DNA of 64,000 nt from Candidatus Saccharibacteria bacterium (GCA_016432585.1 CP066696.1:310001-374000); one strand, 5' to 3'. Shown: positions 17,665 to 26,655, counted from the stretch's first letter. A program made the numbers and translations. Notes: a model not told the origin generated them from the sequence alone.

Positions 17665-18945
17665 ATGTTTAAGAAGTATATCCAGAAGAAGCTCGAAAAA
17701 TACGTTGTTAAGTATTTTAAAAAACACCCCGAAGTAAAACTGATTGTTGTTGCTGGTAGTGTGGGTAAAACCAGTACAAAACGCGCGATTGCAACGCTAC
17801 TTTCGCAAAAATACCGCGTAGCACTGCACGAGGGTAATCATAATACGCATCTCAGTGCGCCGCTGGCGATCCTTGGTATCGATTATCCGGGCCGCGTAAA
17901 AAGCATTGGCGCTTGGCTATCGATATTTAGCGCTGCACGAGAGCGTATAAAACAACCAAGTGGTGTTGATGTTATTATTGCCGAAATTGGAACTGATCAT
18001 CCTGGCGATATTGCTAAATTTGGTGCCTATCTAAAACCATACATTGGGGTAGTGACAGCAGTAACGCCCGAGCATATGGAGTTCTTTACGGGTATTGAAG
18101 CTGTTGCCCAAGAAGAGCTAGCGGCGGCGAATTTTTCGCAGATTGCCGTTATTAACCGTGATGATATTGAAAGTAGATTCGCAAGTTTTCTGACGAATCC
18201 AAATGTCGATACGTATGGCACGACAGGTCTGGCTGAATATCGTTTTGAAACACAGGATTTTACTGTTGATAATGGATATGTAGGGGCGGTTATTGCGCCA
18301 GATTTTGACCAGCCGATTCCGGCAACGATCAAGGTTGTTGGTGAACATTCGCTGCGACCCGCAATGGGGGCAGTTGCCGTTGCGGCGAAAATGGGGCTTG
18401 AGCCTCAAGAGATTGCCGCGGGGCTTGCGCTTATTCGGGCCGTTCCAGGGCGAATGAATGTCTTAAAAGGTGTTGAAAACTCTATTATTATAGATGACAC
18501 ATATAATTCAAGCCCACTTGCTGCCAGCTCGGCACTACAGGCACTTTATAGTCTTCAGGCGCCACAGCGAATCGCGATTCTAGGGAGTATGAACGAACTT
18601 GGCGTTACGTCTTCGGCAGAGCACGAAAAATTAGGAAACATGTGCGACCCTAATGTACTGTCGTGGGTAATTACTATTGGCGATGAGGCTGAAAAATATC
18701 TTGCACCCGCCGCACGTGCGCGCGGCTGCCAGGTAAAAAGCTTTAAGTCGGCAATCGATGCGGGTTCTTTTGCGCATAGTGTCCTAGAGGAAGGTGCGGC
18801 GGTGCTTGCCAAGGGTTCTCAAGGGGGTATCTATGCCGAAGAAGCGGTGAAGGTACTTTGTGTTATGAGTGAAGAGCCTGAACTTGTTCGCCAATCGCCA
18901 AAATGGATGAAGATCAAAGACGAGTATTTCTCTAAATTTGCCTAA
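17665..18945 (+). CDS. murF: UDP-N-acetylmuramoyl-tripeptide--D-alanyl-D-alanine ligase-like (Mur ligase)
   Basis: This 426-residue Mur ligase has the ATP loop VAGSVGKTSTKRAI at about residues 30-43, EIGTDHPGDI and AVTPEHMEFF in the central domain, and DDTYNSSPLAASSALQAL plus GSMNELG in the C-terminal domain, as in MurF. The usual N-terminal UDP-binding domain is missing; a short basic amphipathic segment (MFKKYIQKKLEKYVVKYF) replaces it. It should add D-Ala-D-Ala, supplied by Ddl, to the peptidoglycan precursor or a variant acceptor. A TATGAT about eleven bases before the ATG may be its -10. Confidence 0.82.
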   Translation: MFKKYIQKKLEKYVVKYFKKHPEVKLIVVAGSVGKTSTKRAIATLLSQKYRVALHEGNHNTHLSAPLAILGIDYPGRVKSIGAWLSIFSAARERIKQPSGVDVIIAEIGTDHPGDIAKFGAYLKPYIGVVTAVTPEHMEFFTGIEAVAQEELAAANFSQIAVINRDDIESRFASFLTNPNVDTYGTTGLAEYRFETQDFTVDNGYVGAVIAPDFDQPIPATIKVVGEHSLRPAMGAVAVAAKMGLEPQEIAAGLALIRAVPGRMNVLKGVENSIIIDDTYNSSPLAASSALQALYSLQAPQRIAILGSMNELGVTSSAEHEKLGNMCDPNVLSWVITIGDEAEKYLAPAARARGCQVKSFKSAIDAGSFAHSVLEEGAAVLAKGSQGGIYAEEAVKVLCVMSEEPELVRQSPKWMKIKDEYFSKFA

Positions 18946-18993
18946 AAATATGTTAAGCTAACCATAAGTATTTATATAGCTATGGAGGCTAAC

Positions 18994-20181
18994 ATGGACG
19001 ATCAGAACAACAAACCCATACAACCAGTAACTCCGCCGCCCACACCGGTAGTTCCAGAAGTTGAGCGGGAGCCTTCTGTTGTACCGACACCCCAGTTTGC
19101 TTCTATGGATGCGCCCGTGGCACCTCCGCCTGCACCAAAAAAGAAAAATGGTAAACTTATCGCGATTATTGTTGCGGTTGTTGTTGCACTGCTGGGTGTG
19201 GGAACGGCGCTTGCGTACTTTTTGTGGTACCAGAACCCCGATAAGGTAGTAACTGATGGTATTTTGAATGCAATGCAGGCAAAAACCGCAACATATACCG
19301 CAACCATTGATTCGAACGACGAGTCTAAAATGCGCTTGATAGTTATGGGCAAAGCGAACGAAGCCGCTATGAGCGCCGACCTTGACTTTACGATGACAAG
19401 CGGCGGCAAGAACGTTGCTGTAAAAGGTGGGGCGGTTGTGGAATTTAAAGGCGATATGTATGTAAAAGTCGCAAACGCAAGCGAGCTAGTGATAACATTC
19501 CTCGATGGTGTATTGGGCGGGGGAGCATCCGCAGAGGTAGCGCAACCTATTAATGACTTTGCAAGTAAAATCAACGACAAATGGATCAAAATAAGTGCCG
19601 AGGATACAAAGTCACTAAGCCAAGAAACTAGCGAGACACAAAAATGTACGCAGGACGCCATGGCGAAGTTTCAGCAAGATAAGGCGATGACGGCTGAGAT
19701 CGGTCGCTTGTATGAGAAGAACCGTTTTATCGCCATTGTAAAAGATCTTGGTGAGCAAAATGGCAGTAAGGGCTACGAACTAAAGGGTGATAATGCGAAG
19801 CTGAAGGCATTTATTCTTGGTCTGAAAGATACGCAAATCTACAAAGATCTCAATGCCTGCGATAAAAGCATCGTTATCGATGAAAAAGACTTATCCTCGC
19901 TTGATAAAACTGAAGAGGTGACCACGACGACAGAACTTTGGGTGAACACGTGGACGCACCAAATTACCAAGCTCAGCGTTAAGTCGAACGAAGCAGATAA
20001 TAAGTCAACCATGGTGGTTGAGCCGGTCTTTAATCAAACGGTAAGTATTGATATTCCTCGCGACACAAAATCGATTAACGATGTTATGATCGAATTCCAA
20101 AAAATGCAAGAAGCTGTTATGAACCAATTGTATGGAACTTCTATGACTGGCATGACACAGTCGCAAATCTCTGAATTATAG
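18994..20181 (+). CDS. Membrane-anchored extracytoplasmic protein, unknown
   Basis: This 395-residue protein has a proline-rich cytoplasmic N-terminus (about 1-50), one transmembrane helix near residues 55-76 (LIAIIVAVVVALLGVGTAL) and a large extracytoplasmic domain. The pattern of amphipathic beta strands and modest length recalls LolA/LprG-like lipid-binding folds, but there is no clear family signature. ATG 18994 is preferred over ATG 18982 because GGAGG lies five bases before it. It could be a cell-envelope lipoprotein-like factor; this is inference only. Confidence 0.5.
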   Translation: MDDQNNKPIQPVTPPPTPVVPEVEREPSVVPTPQFASMDAPVAPPPAPKKKNGKLIAIIVAVVVALLGVGTALAYFLWYQNPDKVVTDGILNAMQAKTATYTATIDSNDESKMRLIVMGKANEAAMSADLDFTMTSGGKNVAVKGGAVVEFKGDMYVKVANASELVITFLDGVLGGGASAEVAQPINDFASKINDKWIKISAEDTKSLSQETSETQKCTQDAMAKFQQDKAMTAEIGRLYEKNRFIAIVKDLGEQNGSKGYELKGDNAKLKAFILGLKDTQIYKDLNACDKSIVIDEKDLSSLDKTEEVTTTTELWVNTWTHQITKLSVKSNEADNKSTMVVEPVFNQTVSIDIPRDTKSINDVMIEFQKMQEAVMNQLYGTSMTGMTQSQISEL

Positions 20182-20234
20182 ATTAGCTACCATATGGCTA
20201 ACAGGGGCGTGAAAAGTTTGCTATACTAGTGGAC

Positions 20235-23129
20235 ATGAAGCGCTATAATCCCTCCGATATCGAACAGAAATGGCAAGAAAAATGGGAGCAGGATGGCACG
20301 TACAAGGTAGATCTTGACGACCATTCAAAGCCCAAGTATCTCGGCATGAGTATGCTGCCAGGTATTACAGGTGCCGGGATTCATATCGGACACGGGCGAA
20401 CGTTCCAATTTAGCGACATTAAAGTCCGCGCCAAAAGGCAGCAGGGCTTTAATGCGTATAACCCTATTGGATGGGACTCTTTTGGGCTACCGGTTGAAAA
20501 CTATGCAATTAAACTGGGTAAAAAACCTCGCGAGGCGCACGACGAGGCGAAAGTTCATTTTAAAAAGCAGCTAAAGCGACTTGGCTATAGCTATGATTGG
20601 TCGAAAGAGATCAGCACTGCCGACCCGCAGTATTATCGCTGGACTCAGTGGATTTTTAACCAGCTATACGAACACGGCCTCGCCTACCAAAAAGAAAGCC
20701 CGCAGTGGTGGTGCGAAACCGACCAAACAGTGCTTGCAAACGAACAGGTAGAGGGCGGCAGATGTTGGCGTTGTGGCAATCAGGTGGTGAAGCGAAACTT
20801 AAAACAGTGGTTTTTTAAGATTACCGAATACGCCGACGAAATGCTGGAAGCGACCGACGATTTGAATTGGACCGAAATGGTGAAGACGATGCAGAAAAAC
20901 TGGATCGGCAAGTCACAAGGTGCAGAAGTCGAATTTAAGATTGATAGTAGCGACGAGGCGATTACGGTATTTACAACACGCCCCGACACCCTATTTGGTG
21001 CGACTGTTGTGGTGCTTGCCCCAGAACACGAGCTAGCGAAAAAACTAGTGAACGACGACACAAAAGAGGCGGTTGAGGCATATATTGCAGAGGCGGCTCG
21101 CAAATCAGAAATCGAGCGCATGAATGATACCCGCGAAAAGACAGGTGTGTTTAGTGGTAGCTATGCAATTAATCCGGTAAATGGTGAGAAAGTGCCGATT
21201 TGGATTGCCGATTACGTACTAGTGGGCTACGGAACCGGTGCAATTATGGCTGTTCCTGCACACGACGAACGCGACTTTGCGTTTGCCGAAAAGTTTAATA
21301 TTCCTATTGTTCAGGTAATTGCCCCATCGGTGACCGATCCCGCAAATCCGCCGCAAGAAGACAAGGAAGACACGCGTCGTACAGTGGTGCAGTGTATTGT
21401 AAAACATCCTACCGAAGATAAATACCTGACCCTAAAGTGGAATAAGCACGACTGGCACACGTTTATTACGGGTGGGGTTGAAGACGACGAAGAATTGATT
21501 GACGCCGCAATGCGCGAAATTCGCGAAGAAACAGGCTACAAGAACCTTATCCATGTGCGCACGATGCCGCTCAAGGTGAACGCTAATTTTTACGCTGCCC
21601 ACAAAGATGTGAACCGCAATATTATTTCGACAATCTTGGAATTTGAGCTAAAAGATCTTGAACGCGACGAGCAAAAGCTAGAGGCACACGAATCTTTTGA
21701 GGTGGTTTGGACTGATAAAAAAGATATCGGAACGCTTGCACCTGTTACGGAATTACCATTCATTCAAGATTGGTTTAGCGGAAGCAAAATGCTGCACGTC
21801 GGCGAAGGTCAAATGATCAACTCGGGTATTTTTACCGGTCGTCGATCCGAAGATGTTCGCGAAGAGATTGTTGCGTGGCTAGAAGAGCAGGGGCTTGGTA
21901 ATTCAAAGGTTGTCTACAAAATGCGTGACTGGCTTATTAGCCGTCAGCGTTATTGGGGTGCACCGATCCCTATCATCCACTGTGACGAGCACGGAGCCGT
22001 GCCAGTTCCAGATGACCAGCTGCCGGTTATTTTGCCAGATGTCGAGGATTACAAGCCGAAAGATGGCAATATTTCGGCGCTTGCCGGGGTGACCGATTGG
22101 GTAAATACTACTTGCCCTGTGTGTGATAAGCCCGCAAAACGCGAGACCGACACGATGGATGGCTACGCTTGTAGCAGCTGGTATTTCCTTCGCTACATGG
22201 ATCCGTTCAACGATACGCAGGCCTGGAACCCAGAAACCGAAGCTCACTGGGGTCCTGTCGATTACTACAATGGCGCCGATCATGCGGTTGCGCACTTGCT
22301 GTACTCGCGTTTTTGGATGCGATTCTTTCACAAGCTCGGCCTTGTTTCGCACCCCGAGCCGTTTAGCCGCATGATGTATAACGCCTACATTATGGCGCCA
22401 GACGGTCTAAAAATGAGTAAGTCTAAAGGCAATGTGATTGACCCGCTAGAGATCATGGATAGCGGCTACGGTGCCGACAGCCTGCGCCTTTACGAAATGT
22501 TTATTGCGCCATATGATATCGAAGCGCCATGGGATACGCGTGGTGTTCCGGGTACGTACAGGTTCCTTAATCGTGTCTGGACACTTGCCCAGGAATATAT
22601 CGACTCGACTGAATCAAGCACGAATCCAGCGGCGGAAGCTCAAATTCTTTCTATTGCTCACAAAACGGTTAAAAAAGTAACGAGCGATATCGAAAACGAC
22701 AAATTCAATACTGCAGTTTCAACGATGATGGAAGCGGTAAATGGTTATTACAAGCTAAAAGAATCGCACCCAATCAACAAGTCGGACGCTTGGAAGTTCG
22801 CGATCGAAAGCCTTCTTCAGGTGCTTTCGCCGTTCGCACCGCATATTACCGAAGAGCTGTGGCACCAAATGGGCTATGAAACAACCATTCATATCGACAC
22901 ATGGCCAAAGTGGGACGACGCCTATCTTCAGGCTGGCGACATGAAAACGATTATCGTTCAGGTAAACGGTAAGCTTCGTGGCAAGATAGAGGCACCTACT
23001 AGCGCCTCTGAAGATGAGGTGAAAAAAGCCGCACAAAATGAGCCAAACGTTCAGAAGTTCCTGGGTGGCAAATCGCCAGTGAAGGTTATTTACGTTCCGG
23101 GCCGGCTTGTTAATATCGTTATAAAGTAG
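20235..23129 (+). CDS. leuS: Leucyl-tRNA synthetase with Nudix domain inserted in editing domain
   Basis: This 964-residue class I synthetase charges tRNA-Leu. The HIGH motif (GAGIHIGHGRTF, ~residue 50) and KMSKS (GLKMSKSKGNVIDP) are present, as is the C-terminal FAPHITEELWHQMG anticodon domain. The CP1 editing domain carries TTRPDTLFGATVVVLAPEH and GAIMAVPAHDERDF. Directly after FNIPIVQVI, about 135 residues (~378-513) form a complete Nudix domain with GGVEDD-E and REIREETGY, after which the LeuRS sequence resumes. ATG 20235 is chosen because TATACT (20222-20227) ends seven bases before it. The insertion adds roughly 100 residues over typical bacterial LeuRS. Confidence 0.93.
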   Translation: MKRYNPSDIEQKWQEKWEQDGTYKVDLDDHSKPKYLGMSMLPGITGAGIHIGHGRTFQFSDIKVRAKRQQGFNAYNPIGWDSFGLPVENYAIKLGKKPREAHDEAKVHFKKQLKRLGYSYDWSKEISTADPQYYRWTQWIFNQLYEHGLAYQKESPQWWCETDQTVLANEQVEGGRCWRCGNQVVKRNLKQWFFKITEYADEMLEATDDLNWTEMVKTMQKNWIGKSQGAEVEFKIDSSDEAITVFTTRPDTLFGATVVVLAPEHELAKKLVNDDTKEAVEAYIAEAARKSEIERMNDTREKTGVFSGSYAINPVNGEKVPIWIADYVLVGYGTGAIMAVPAHDERDFAFAEKFNIPIVQVIAPSVTDPANPPQEDKEDTRRTVVQCIVKHPTEDKYLTLKWNKHDWHTFITGGVEDDEELIDAAMREIREETGYKNLIHVRTMPLKVNANFYAAHKDVNRNIISTILEFELKDLERDEQKLEAHESFEVVWTDKKDIGTLAPVTELPFIQDWFSGSKMLHVGEGQMINSGIFTGRRSEDVREEIVAWLEEQGLGNSKVVYKMRDWLISRQRYWGAPIPIIHCDEHGAVPVPDDQLPVILPDVEDYKPKDGNISALAGVTDWVNTTCPVCDKPAKRETDTMDGYACSSWYFLRYMDPFNDTQAWNPETEAHWGPVDYYNGADHAVAHLLYSRFWMRFFHKLGLVSHPEPFSRMMYNAYIMAPDGLKMSKSKGNVIDPLEIMDSGYGADSLRLYEMFIAPYDIEAPWDTRGVPGTYRFLNRVWTLAQEYIDSTESSTNPAAEAQILSIAHKTVKKVTSDIENDKFNTAVSTMMEAVNGYYKLKESHPINKSDAWKFAIESLLQVLSPFAPHITEELWHQMGYETTIHIDTWPKWDDAYLQAGDMKTIIVQVNGKLRGKIEAPTSASEDEVKKAAQNEPNVQKFLGGKSPVKVIYVPGRLVNIVIK

Positions 23130-23170
23130 GCGCTATCGCACCACATAAGGGGCGTACGTCAAATATGCTC

Positions 23171-23199
23171 TTGAGAAATAACGATAACTTCGTTATAAT
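23171..23199 (+). promoter_or_regulatory. Promoter of rpmF
   Basis: TTGAGA (23171-23176), 17-base spacer, TATAAT (23194-23199). Confidence 0.7.
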
Positions 23200-23243
23200 A
23201 TCTCTAAGTTTTATTATCACAACCTATAAAGGAGATCTTTTAC

Positions 23244-23477
23244 ATGGGACAACCAAAAAAACAGAGTAGCCCTCGCAAGACCGGCACACGCCGTAGCCAT
23301 CTTTTGCTTAACCTTGCTCGCCGCGTTAACGGCAAGTCACCGGTTAAAGTTCACACGACAAAGCGTGAAACTGGCAAAAAAGATGTTGCGACCCCTGTTG
23401 CACCAAAGGCTGCAAAAACCGCTGCCCCTAAGAAAGCTGCAAAGCCTGCTGCTAAAAAAGCACCAGCTAAAAAATAG
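23244..23477 (+). CDS. rpmF: Ribosomal protein bL32, zinc-less, with Lys/Ala/Pro tail
   Basis: The N-terminus MGQPKKQSSPRKTGTRRSHL matches bL32, a small protein of the 50S subunit. The zinc-binding cysteines found in many bL32 proteins are absent. The last ~35 residues are a low-complexity run of AAK/APKK repeats resembling histone-like tails. AAAGGAG precedes the ATG. It is located next to leuS and the nusB-rnc group. The short length makes the family call moderately certain. Confidence 0.7.
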   Translation: MGQPKKQSSPRKTGTRRSHLLLNLARRVNGKSPVKVHTTKRETGKKDVATPVAPKAAKTAAPKKAAKPAAKKAPAKK

Positions 23478-23536
23478 CATTCGCTGTTAGAATGCACCTT
23501 TAAACAAACCGTTAGTCAAAAGAAAGAACCAAACCT

Positions 23537-23998
23537 ATGGCCTCAAACCGCCACCTTGGACGAATCGTCGCACTGCAAAGCCTTTACGAGTACGAATTTC
23601 GTACAGGCTCTGAAGATACTTCGGTGGATATCGATGAAATCCTAGGACGCAATCTTGAGCGTTACGAATCGGCTATCGAAGACAAAGATTTTGTTAGCAG
23701 CTTAGTAAAAGGCGTTATTGCCGAGCAGCCCGATCTCGATGAAAAAATCCAGCCTATCGCGCCTGATTGGCCTATCGAGCAAATAGCCCGGATCGACCGG
23801 TCTATTCTGCGTATTGGTCTGTATGAACTACTTCATCTTGCCAAGATTGTTCCGCCGAAAGTTGCGATCAACGAGGCGGTAGAGCTCGCCAAAGCGTTTG
23901 GTTCTGATAACTCAAGCAAGTTTGTAAACGGTGTCCTTGGCACCGCTTACCGCACACTTGTCGAAGGGAACTCAGACAATGCAGAATCCAAAGTTTGA
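23537..23998 (+). CDS. nusB: Transcription antitermination factor NusB
   Basis: This 153-residue protein carries the NusB fold: [19 protein letters not shown] at the N-terminus, then [17 protein letters not shown] and [27 protein letters not shown], the conserved RNA/NusE-binding helices. NusB binds boxA in rRNA leaders with S10. Its 3' end overlaps the next Nudix gene by 20 bases, and the rnc gene follows, linking rRNA transcription and processing. Confidence 0.95.
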   Translation: MASNRHLGRIVALQSLYEYEFRTGSEDTSVDIDEILGRNLERYESAIEDKDFVSSLVKGVIAEQPDLDEKIQPIAPDWPIEQIARIDRSILRIGLYELLHLAKIVPPKVAINEAVELAKAFGSDNSSKFVNGVLGTAYRTLVEGNSDNAESKV

Positions 23999-24473
23999 AC
24001 GATTTAAAAAATACTTTCGACGTCCGGGCGCCTCGATCCAAGAGATAGTTCGCGAGCCAACGGCCGGAGGCGTTGTATTTCGCCGCAACAAAGAAAATGA
24101 AGTAGAAATACTCCTCATCCAAGATGCAAAAGACCGCTGGACAATTCCGAAAGGGCATATCGAAGAGGGTGAAACGGCCCAGCAAACTGCGAAGCGCGAA
24201 ATCGGTGAAGAGGCAGGCCTGCATGATACCGAAGTGCTGGGGTGGTTAGGAAAAATCCATTTCCGCTACCGACGCGTCGACCGATTGGTCCTTATGACAA
24301 CGCAAATCTATCTCGTGCGCGCAAAAGGCGACACGAACGCAATTAAAAAAGAAGAGTGGATGAACGGCATCAGATGGTTCAAGTTCCATGAAGCGCTCGA
24401 TGTTATCGAATACGAGGATATCGGCAAACTGATGCTTCTCGCCATGAAACGAATCCGCCAGGAGAACCTATAA
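23979..24473 (+). CDS. Nudix hydrolase (Ap4A-hydrolase-like)
   Basis: This 164-residue protein has [25 protein letters not shown] and REIGEEAGL, an intact Nudix box, in the arrangement of diadenosine polyphosphate/MutT-type hydrolases. ATG 23979 is preferred to the more upstream in-frame start because AGGGAA lies eight bases before it and the N-terminus [13 protein letters not shown] is compact. It overlaps nusB and its stop overlaps the rnc start as TAATG, so nusB-Nudix-rnc is a coupled operon. Confidence 0.85.
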   Translation: MQNPKFERFKKYFRRPGASIQEIVREPTAGGVVFRRNKENEVEILLIQDAKDRWTIPKGHIEEGETAQQTAKREIGEEAGLHDTEVLGWLGKIHFRYRRVDRLVLMTTQIYLVRAKGDTNAIKKEEWMNGIRWFKFHEALDVIEYEDIGKLMLLAMKRIRQENL

Positions 24474-25189
24474 TGAGTGGTATGCAAGTAACACCCTACC
24501 AGGAATTTGCACTAGAGCACCTGGGCTTTGAATATAAAAACATCGATCTTTTTATTACCGCACTAACGCACCGTAGTTATGTCAACGAGCACAAAAAGAG
24601 CGTCAACGAACACAATGAACGCCTAGAGTTTTTGGGTGATGCTGTTCTTGAGCTGGTTGTTACCGACTACTTGTTTCGGAACTTTAGCGAACCCGAAGGC
24701 ATTTTAACTAGTTGGCGCGCGTCGCTTGTCCGTACCGAAAGTATTGGCGAGGCTGGTGATAAGCTTGGTTACGAATCGCTTATTCGCATGAGCAAAGGCG
24801 AAAAAAACGGCAGCCAGCGCGCACGTCAGCAGATTTTAGCCAACGCGTTTGAAGCGGTTATCGGCTCGATTTACCTCGAGAGAGGCTATGCGGACGCTGA
24901 AGCGTTCATAACGAAACATATCCTGTCGAAGCTCGATGAAATTATTGCCTCTGGTAGCTGGCGCGACCCGAAATCGCACCTTCAAGAGGTATCCCAGCGT
25001 ATCGACAACCATACGCCCGTGTATAAAGTTCTAGAGGAAATCGGTCCAGATCACGATAAGGTCTTTACCCTAGGCGTCTTTGTTGCAGATAGACTTATGG
25101 GCCAAGGAAGCGGCCCAAGTAAGCAGGTTGCGCAGCAGGCGGCTGCACGAGCGGCGCTAAAGGCCTACGAAAAGCGTTCTCAAGATTGA
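24473..25189 (+). CDS. rnc: Ribonuclease III
   Basis: This 238-residue enzyme cleaves double-stranded RNA, chiefly rRNA precursors. The signature ERLEFLGDAVLELVV starts near residue 49, with acidic residues for Mg2+ binding, and LANAFEAVIGSIYLERG provides the second acidic site. A double-stranded RNA-binding domain occupies about 160-235 (DPKSHLQEVSQ ... SKQVAQQAAARAAL). The start overlaps the preceding stop (TAATG). Confidence 0.95.
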   Translation: MSGMQVTPYQEFALEHLGFEYKNIDLFITALTHRSYVNEHKKSVNEHNERLEFLGDAVLELVVTDYLFRNFSEPEGILTSWRASLVRTESIGEAGDKLGYESLIRMSKGEKNGSQRARQQILANAFEAVIGSIYLERGYADAEAFITKHILSKLDEIIASGSWRDPKSHLQEVSQRIDNHTPVYKVLEEIGPDHDKVFTLGVFVADRLMGQGSGPSKQVAQQAAARAALKAYEKRSQD

Positions 25190-25214
25190 CTTAGGTGTTA
25201 AAACAGTGTAAACT
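25186..25214 (+). promoter_or_regulatory. Promoter of rpsP
   Basis: TTGACT (25186-25191), 17-base spacer, TAAACT (25209-25214), overlapping the rnc stop codon. Confidence 0.7.
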
Positions 25215-25267
25215 TGTCCAAGAACTATAAACAAGTCTAAGAGTGAAGTAAAGGAAGTTCAATTTTT

Positions 25268-25627
25268 ATGCTCGCAATTCGTTTGCAACGTATCGGCCGT
25301 AAAGGCTACCCTGTGTACCGCCTAGCCGTACAGGAATCTCAGCGCCACCCATCAAGTGGTCGTGTTGTTGCCTATGTTGGTAGTTACAACCCACACACTA
25401 AAGAAGCAACTATTCAAGTAGAAGCTGCTCAAAAATACCTCGACAATGGTGCTCAGCCATCACCTCGTATCGTTAAGCTCCTCAAGGATGCTGGCGTTAA
25501 GCTTCCAAGCTGGGTAAAAGAAGCTGCGACTGACAAACAGAAGACTATCCGAAACGCTGAAAAACTTCGCAAGAACCAGCCAAAAGAAGAAGCTCCTGCA
25601 GAAGCCGAAGAAACAACCGAAGCCTAA
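25268..25627 (+). CDS. rpsP: Ribosomal protein bS16
   Basis: This 119-residue protein begins MLAIRLQRIGRKGYPVYRLA, followed by QESQRHPSSGRVVAYVGSYNP, diagnostic of bS16 of the 30S subunit. The C-terminal ~35 residues are a charged Lys/Glu-rich extension. In most bacteria rpsP is followed directly by khpA, rimM and trmD; here GC-rich cassette B intervenes and no rimM is seen. Confidence 0.95.
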   Translation: MLAIRLQRIGRKGYPVYRLAVQESQRHPSSGRVVAYVGSYNPHTKEATIQVEAAQKYLDNGAQPSPRIVKLLKDAGVKLPSWVKEAATDKQKTIRNAEKLRKNQPKEEAPAEAEETTEA

Positions 25628-25642
25628 CAAGCGCTTCAAAGT

Positions 25643-25673
25643 AAAATAACATCCGTAGAGGGTGTTATTTTTT
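25643..25673 (+). terminator. Terminator after rpsP
   Basis: AAAATAACATC pairs with GGTGTTATTTT and is followed by TTT. Confidence 0.85.
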
Positions 25674-25685
25674 GCCACGCCTTAA

Positions 25686-25714
25686 TTGACAAAAGCTTAC
25701 TTAATTAGTATAAT
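25686..25714 (+). promoter_or_regulatory. Perfect consensus promoter of cassette B
   Basis: TTGACA (25686-25691), 17-base spacer, TATAAT (25709-25714). The predicted start is near 25721. Confidence 0.85.
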
Positions 25715-25732
25715 ATTTTAGCAACGAAATAC

Positions 25733-25750
25733 CCCAAACCACAGTTTGGG
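25733..25750 (+). promoter_or_regulatory. 5' leader stem-loop of cassette B
   Basis: CCCAAAC-CACA-GTTTGGG forms a perfect seven-pair hairpin about a dozen bases after the predicted transcription start. It may protect the 5' end of the mRNA. Confidence 0.6.
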
Positions 25751-25795
25751 CGTAGATTCGCGCACATCCACAGAGTAGAGATAACGGGAGGCATT

Positions 25796-26179
25796 GTGAA
25801 GTACCTGGTATTTGCCGCGCTCGCCCTCGGGCTGGCCGCCGCGCTGGTGCAGGCCGCGAAGTACTTCGTGGGCTACTTCATGCCGCAGACGGCCGACAAG
25901 GTCGACGCGTGGCGTGAGCAGCGCTTCATCAGCAAGACGGCTCAGGCCATCCTCGACGGCAACGACTACATCGGCTGGGAACTCCAGCGGTACGTCGAGC
26001 GTCGGACGCCCAAGCTGCTGCCGCGTCCCGAGCACGAGAACACCTACGGCACCATGCAGGGACACCCCGAGGCGGCCGAGTTCGACCAGATCGCGGCTGC
26101 CAACCGGCACGCCCGCATCATCGACGTGATCAACGTGCGTACGAAGGAGGGCTTCGATCTGCGCCGGAACGCGGCGTAG
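25796..26179 (+). CDS. Small single-pass membrane protein, cassette B gene 1
   Basis: This 127-residue protein is not recognised. One N-terminal transmembrane helix (about residues 3-25) is followed by a cytoplasmic or external domain starting TADKVDAWREQRF. It is a paralogue of the next gene: both have a helix, a glycine-proline turn, a KVDAWRE/KIDAWRE motif and a later MPRP/LPRP. The start is GTG with GGGAGG four bases upstream. Codon use is sharply different from neighbours: 28 of the first 30 codons end in G or C, against 10 of 30 in khpA. This suggests acquisition from a high-GC organism. Confidence 0.65.
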   Translation: MKYLVFAALALGLAAALVQAAKYFVGYFMPQTADKVDAWREQRFISKTAQAILDGNDYIGWELQRYVERRTPKLLPRPEHENTYGTMQGHPEAAEFDQIAAANRHARIIDVINVRTKEGFDLRRNAA

Positions 26180-26237
26180 CCTGAAGAAGGTACTCAGTTC
26201 ACAGCACTATCCGAGGTTCAATCTAGGAGACCAGTTC

Positions 26238-26540
26238 GTGATCATCATCCTCGCTGCAATCGTCGCGGCGCTCGCCTGCTACATCGCAGGAAGGCGCCTC
26301 ATCGGCTTCGTTCTTCCCGGCATCGCCGGCAAGATCGACGCCTGGCGTGAGCGCAGGTACGTCGCTTCGATCGTCAAGCAGATCGAGGGCGGCGATGAGT
26401 GGCTGAAGGTGCGTTATGCCGGACAAGTCCGGAAGTCCATGCCGCGTCCGCTCAGGCGTGCAGACAAGTTCGACCGTTTCCTGCTGGAGCTCAACCTGAT
26501 CCAAGCGATCGGGCAGAGCATCGGCGGGCCGTCCGCCTGA
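26238..26540 (+). CDS. Small single-pass membrane protein, cassette B gene 2
   Basis: This 100-residue protein is a tandem paralogue of the preceding one. It has an N-terminal transmembrane helix (about residues 2-22), a short basic loop (GRRLIGFVLPGIAG), KIDAWRERRYV and a C-terminal helical tail without cysteines. The start is GTG with AGGAGA seven bases upstream; 57 bases separate it from gene 1, so they are co-transcribed. G/C-ending codons predominate. No function can be assigned; a two-component membrane complex is conceivable. Confidence 0.6.
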   Translation: MIIILAAIVAALACYIAGRRLIGFVLPGIAGKIDAWRERRYVASIVKQIEGGDEWLKVRYAGQVRKSMPRPLRRADKFDRFLLELNLIQAIGQSIGGPSA

Positions 26541-26547
26541 TTGACCC

Positions 26548-26583
26548 CTGGCGGCGAGGTTGCGTTTGCGACCTCGCCGCCAG
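26548..26583 (+). terminator. 13-pair GC hairpin after cassette B genes
   Basis: CTGGCGGCGAGGT (26548-26560) pairs perfectly with ACCTCGCCGCCAG (26571-26583), beginning eight bases after the stop. No T-run follows, so it may protect the 3' end rather than terminate. Confidence 0.6.
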
Positions 26584-26612
26584 CTAGGCATGTGGATCTA
26601 CTCTGTGATTCA

Positions 26613-26643
26613 CCTAAGTACATAAATTAATTATGTGTTTAGG
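26613..26643. repeat. AT-rich imperfect palindrome
   Basis: CCTAA-GT-ACATAA pairs with TTATGT-GT-TTAGG around ATTAA. It could be an operator, a hairpin or a junction remnant at the right edge of cassette B. Confidence 0.35.
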
Positions 26644-26655
26644 CGAATAAAAATG

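Larger units (their letters stand above)
25769..26607 (+). repeat. 11-base inverted arms flanking cassette B genes
   Basis: CACAGAGTAGA (25769-25779) in the leader is the exact reverse complement of TCTACTCTGTG (26597-26607) after the last gene. They could be mRNA panhandle arms or terminal inverted repeats of an inserted segment. Confidence 0.6.

Noticed and set aside
23177-23199. loxP-like sequence ATAACTTCGT near rpmF
   Set aside because: Only one ten-base match occurs; it falls in a promoter spacer, and no second arm or recombinase is seen.
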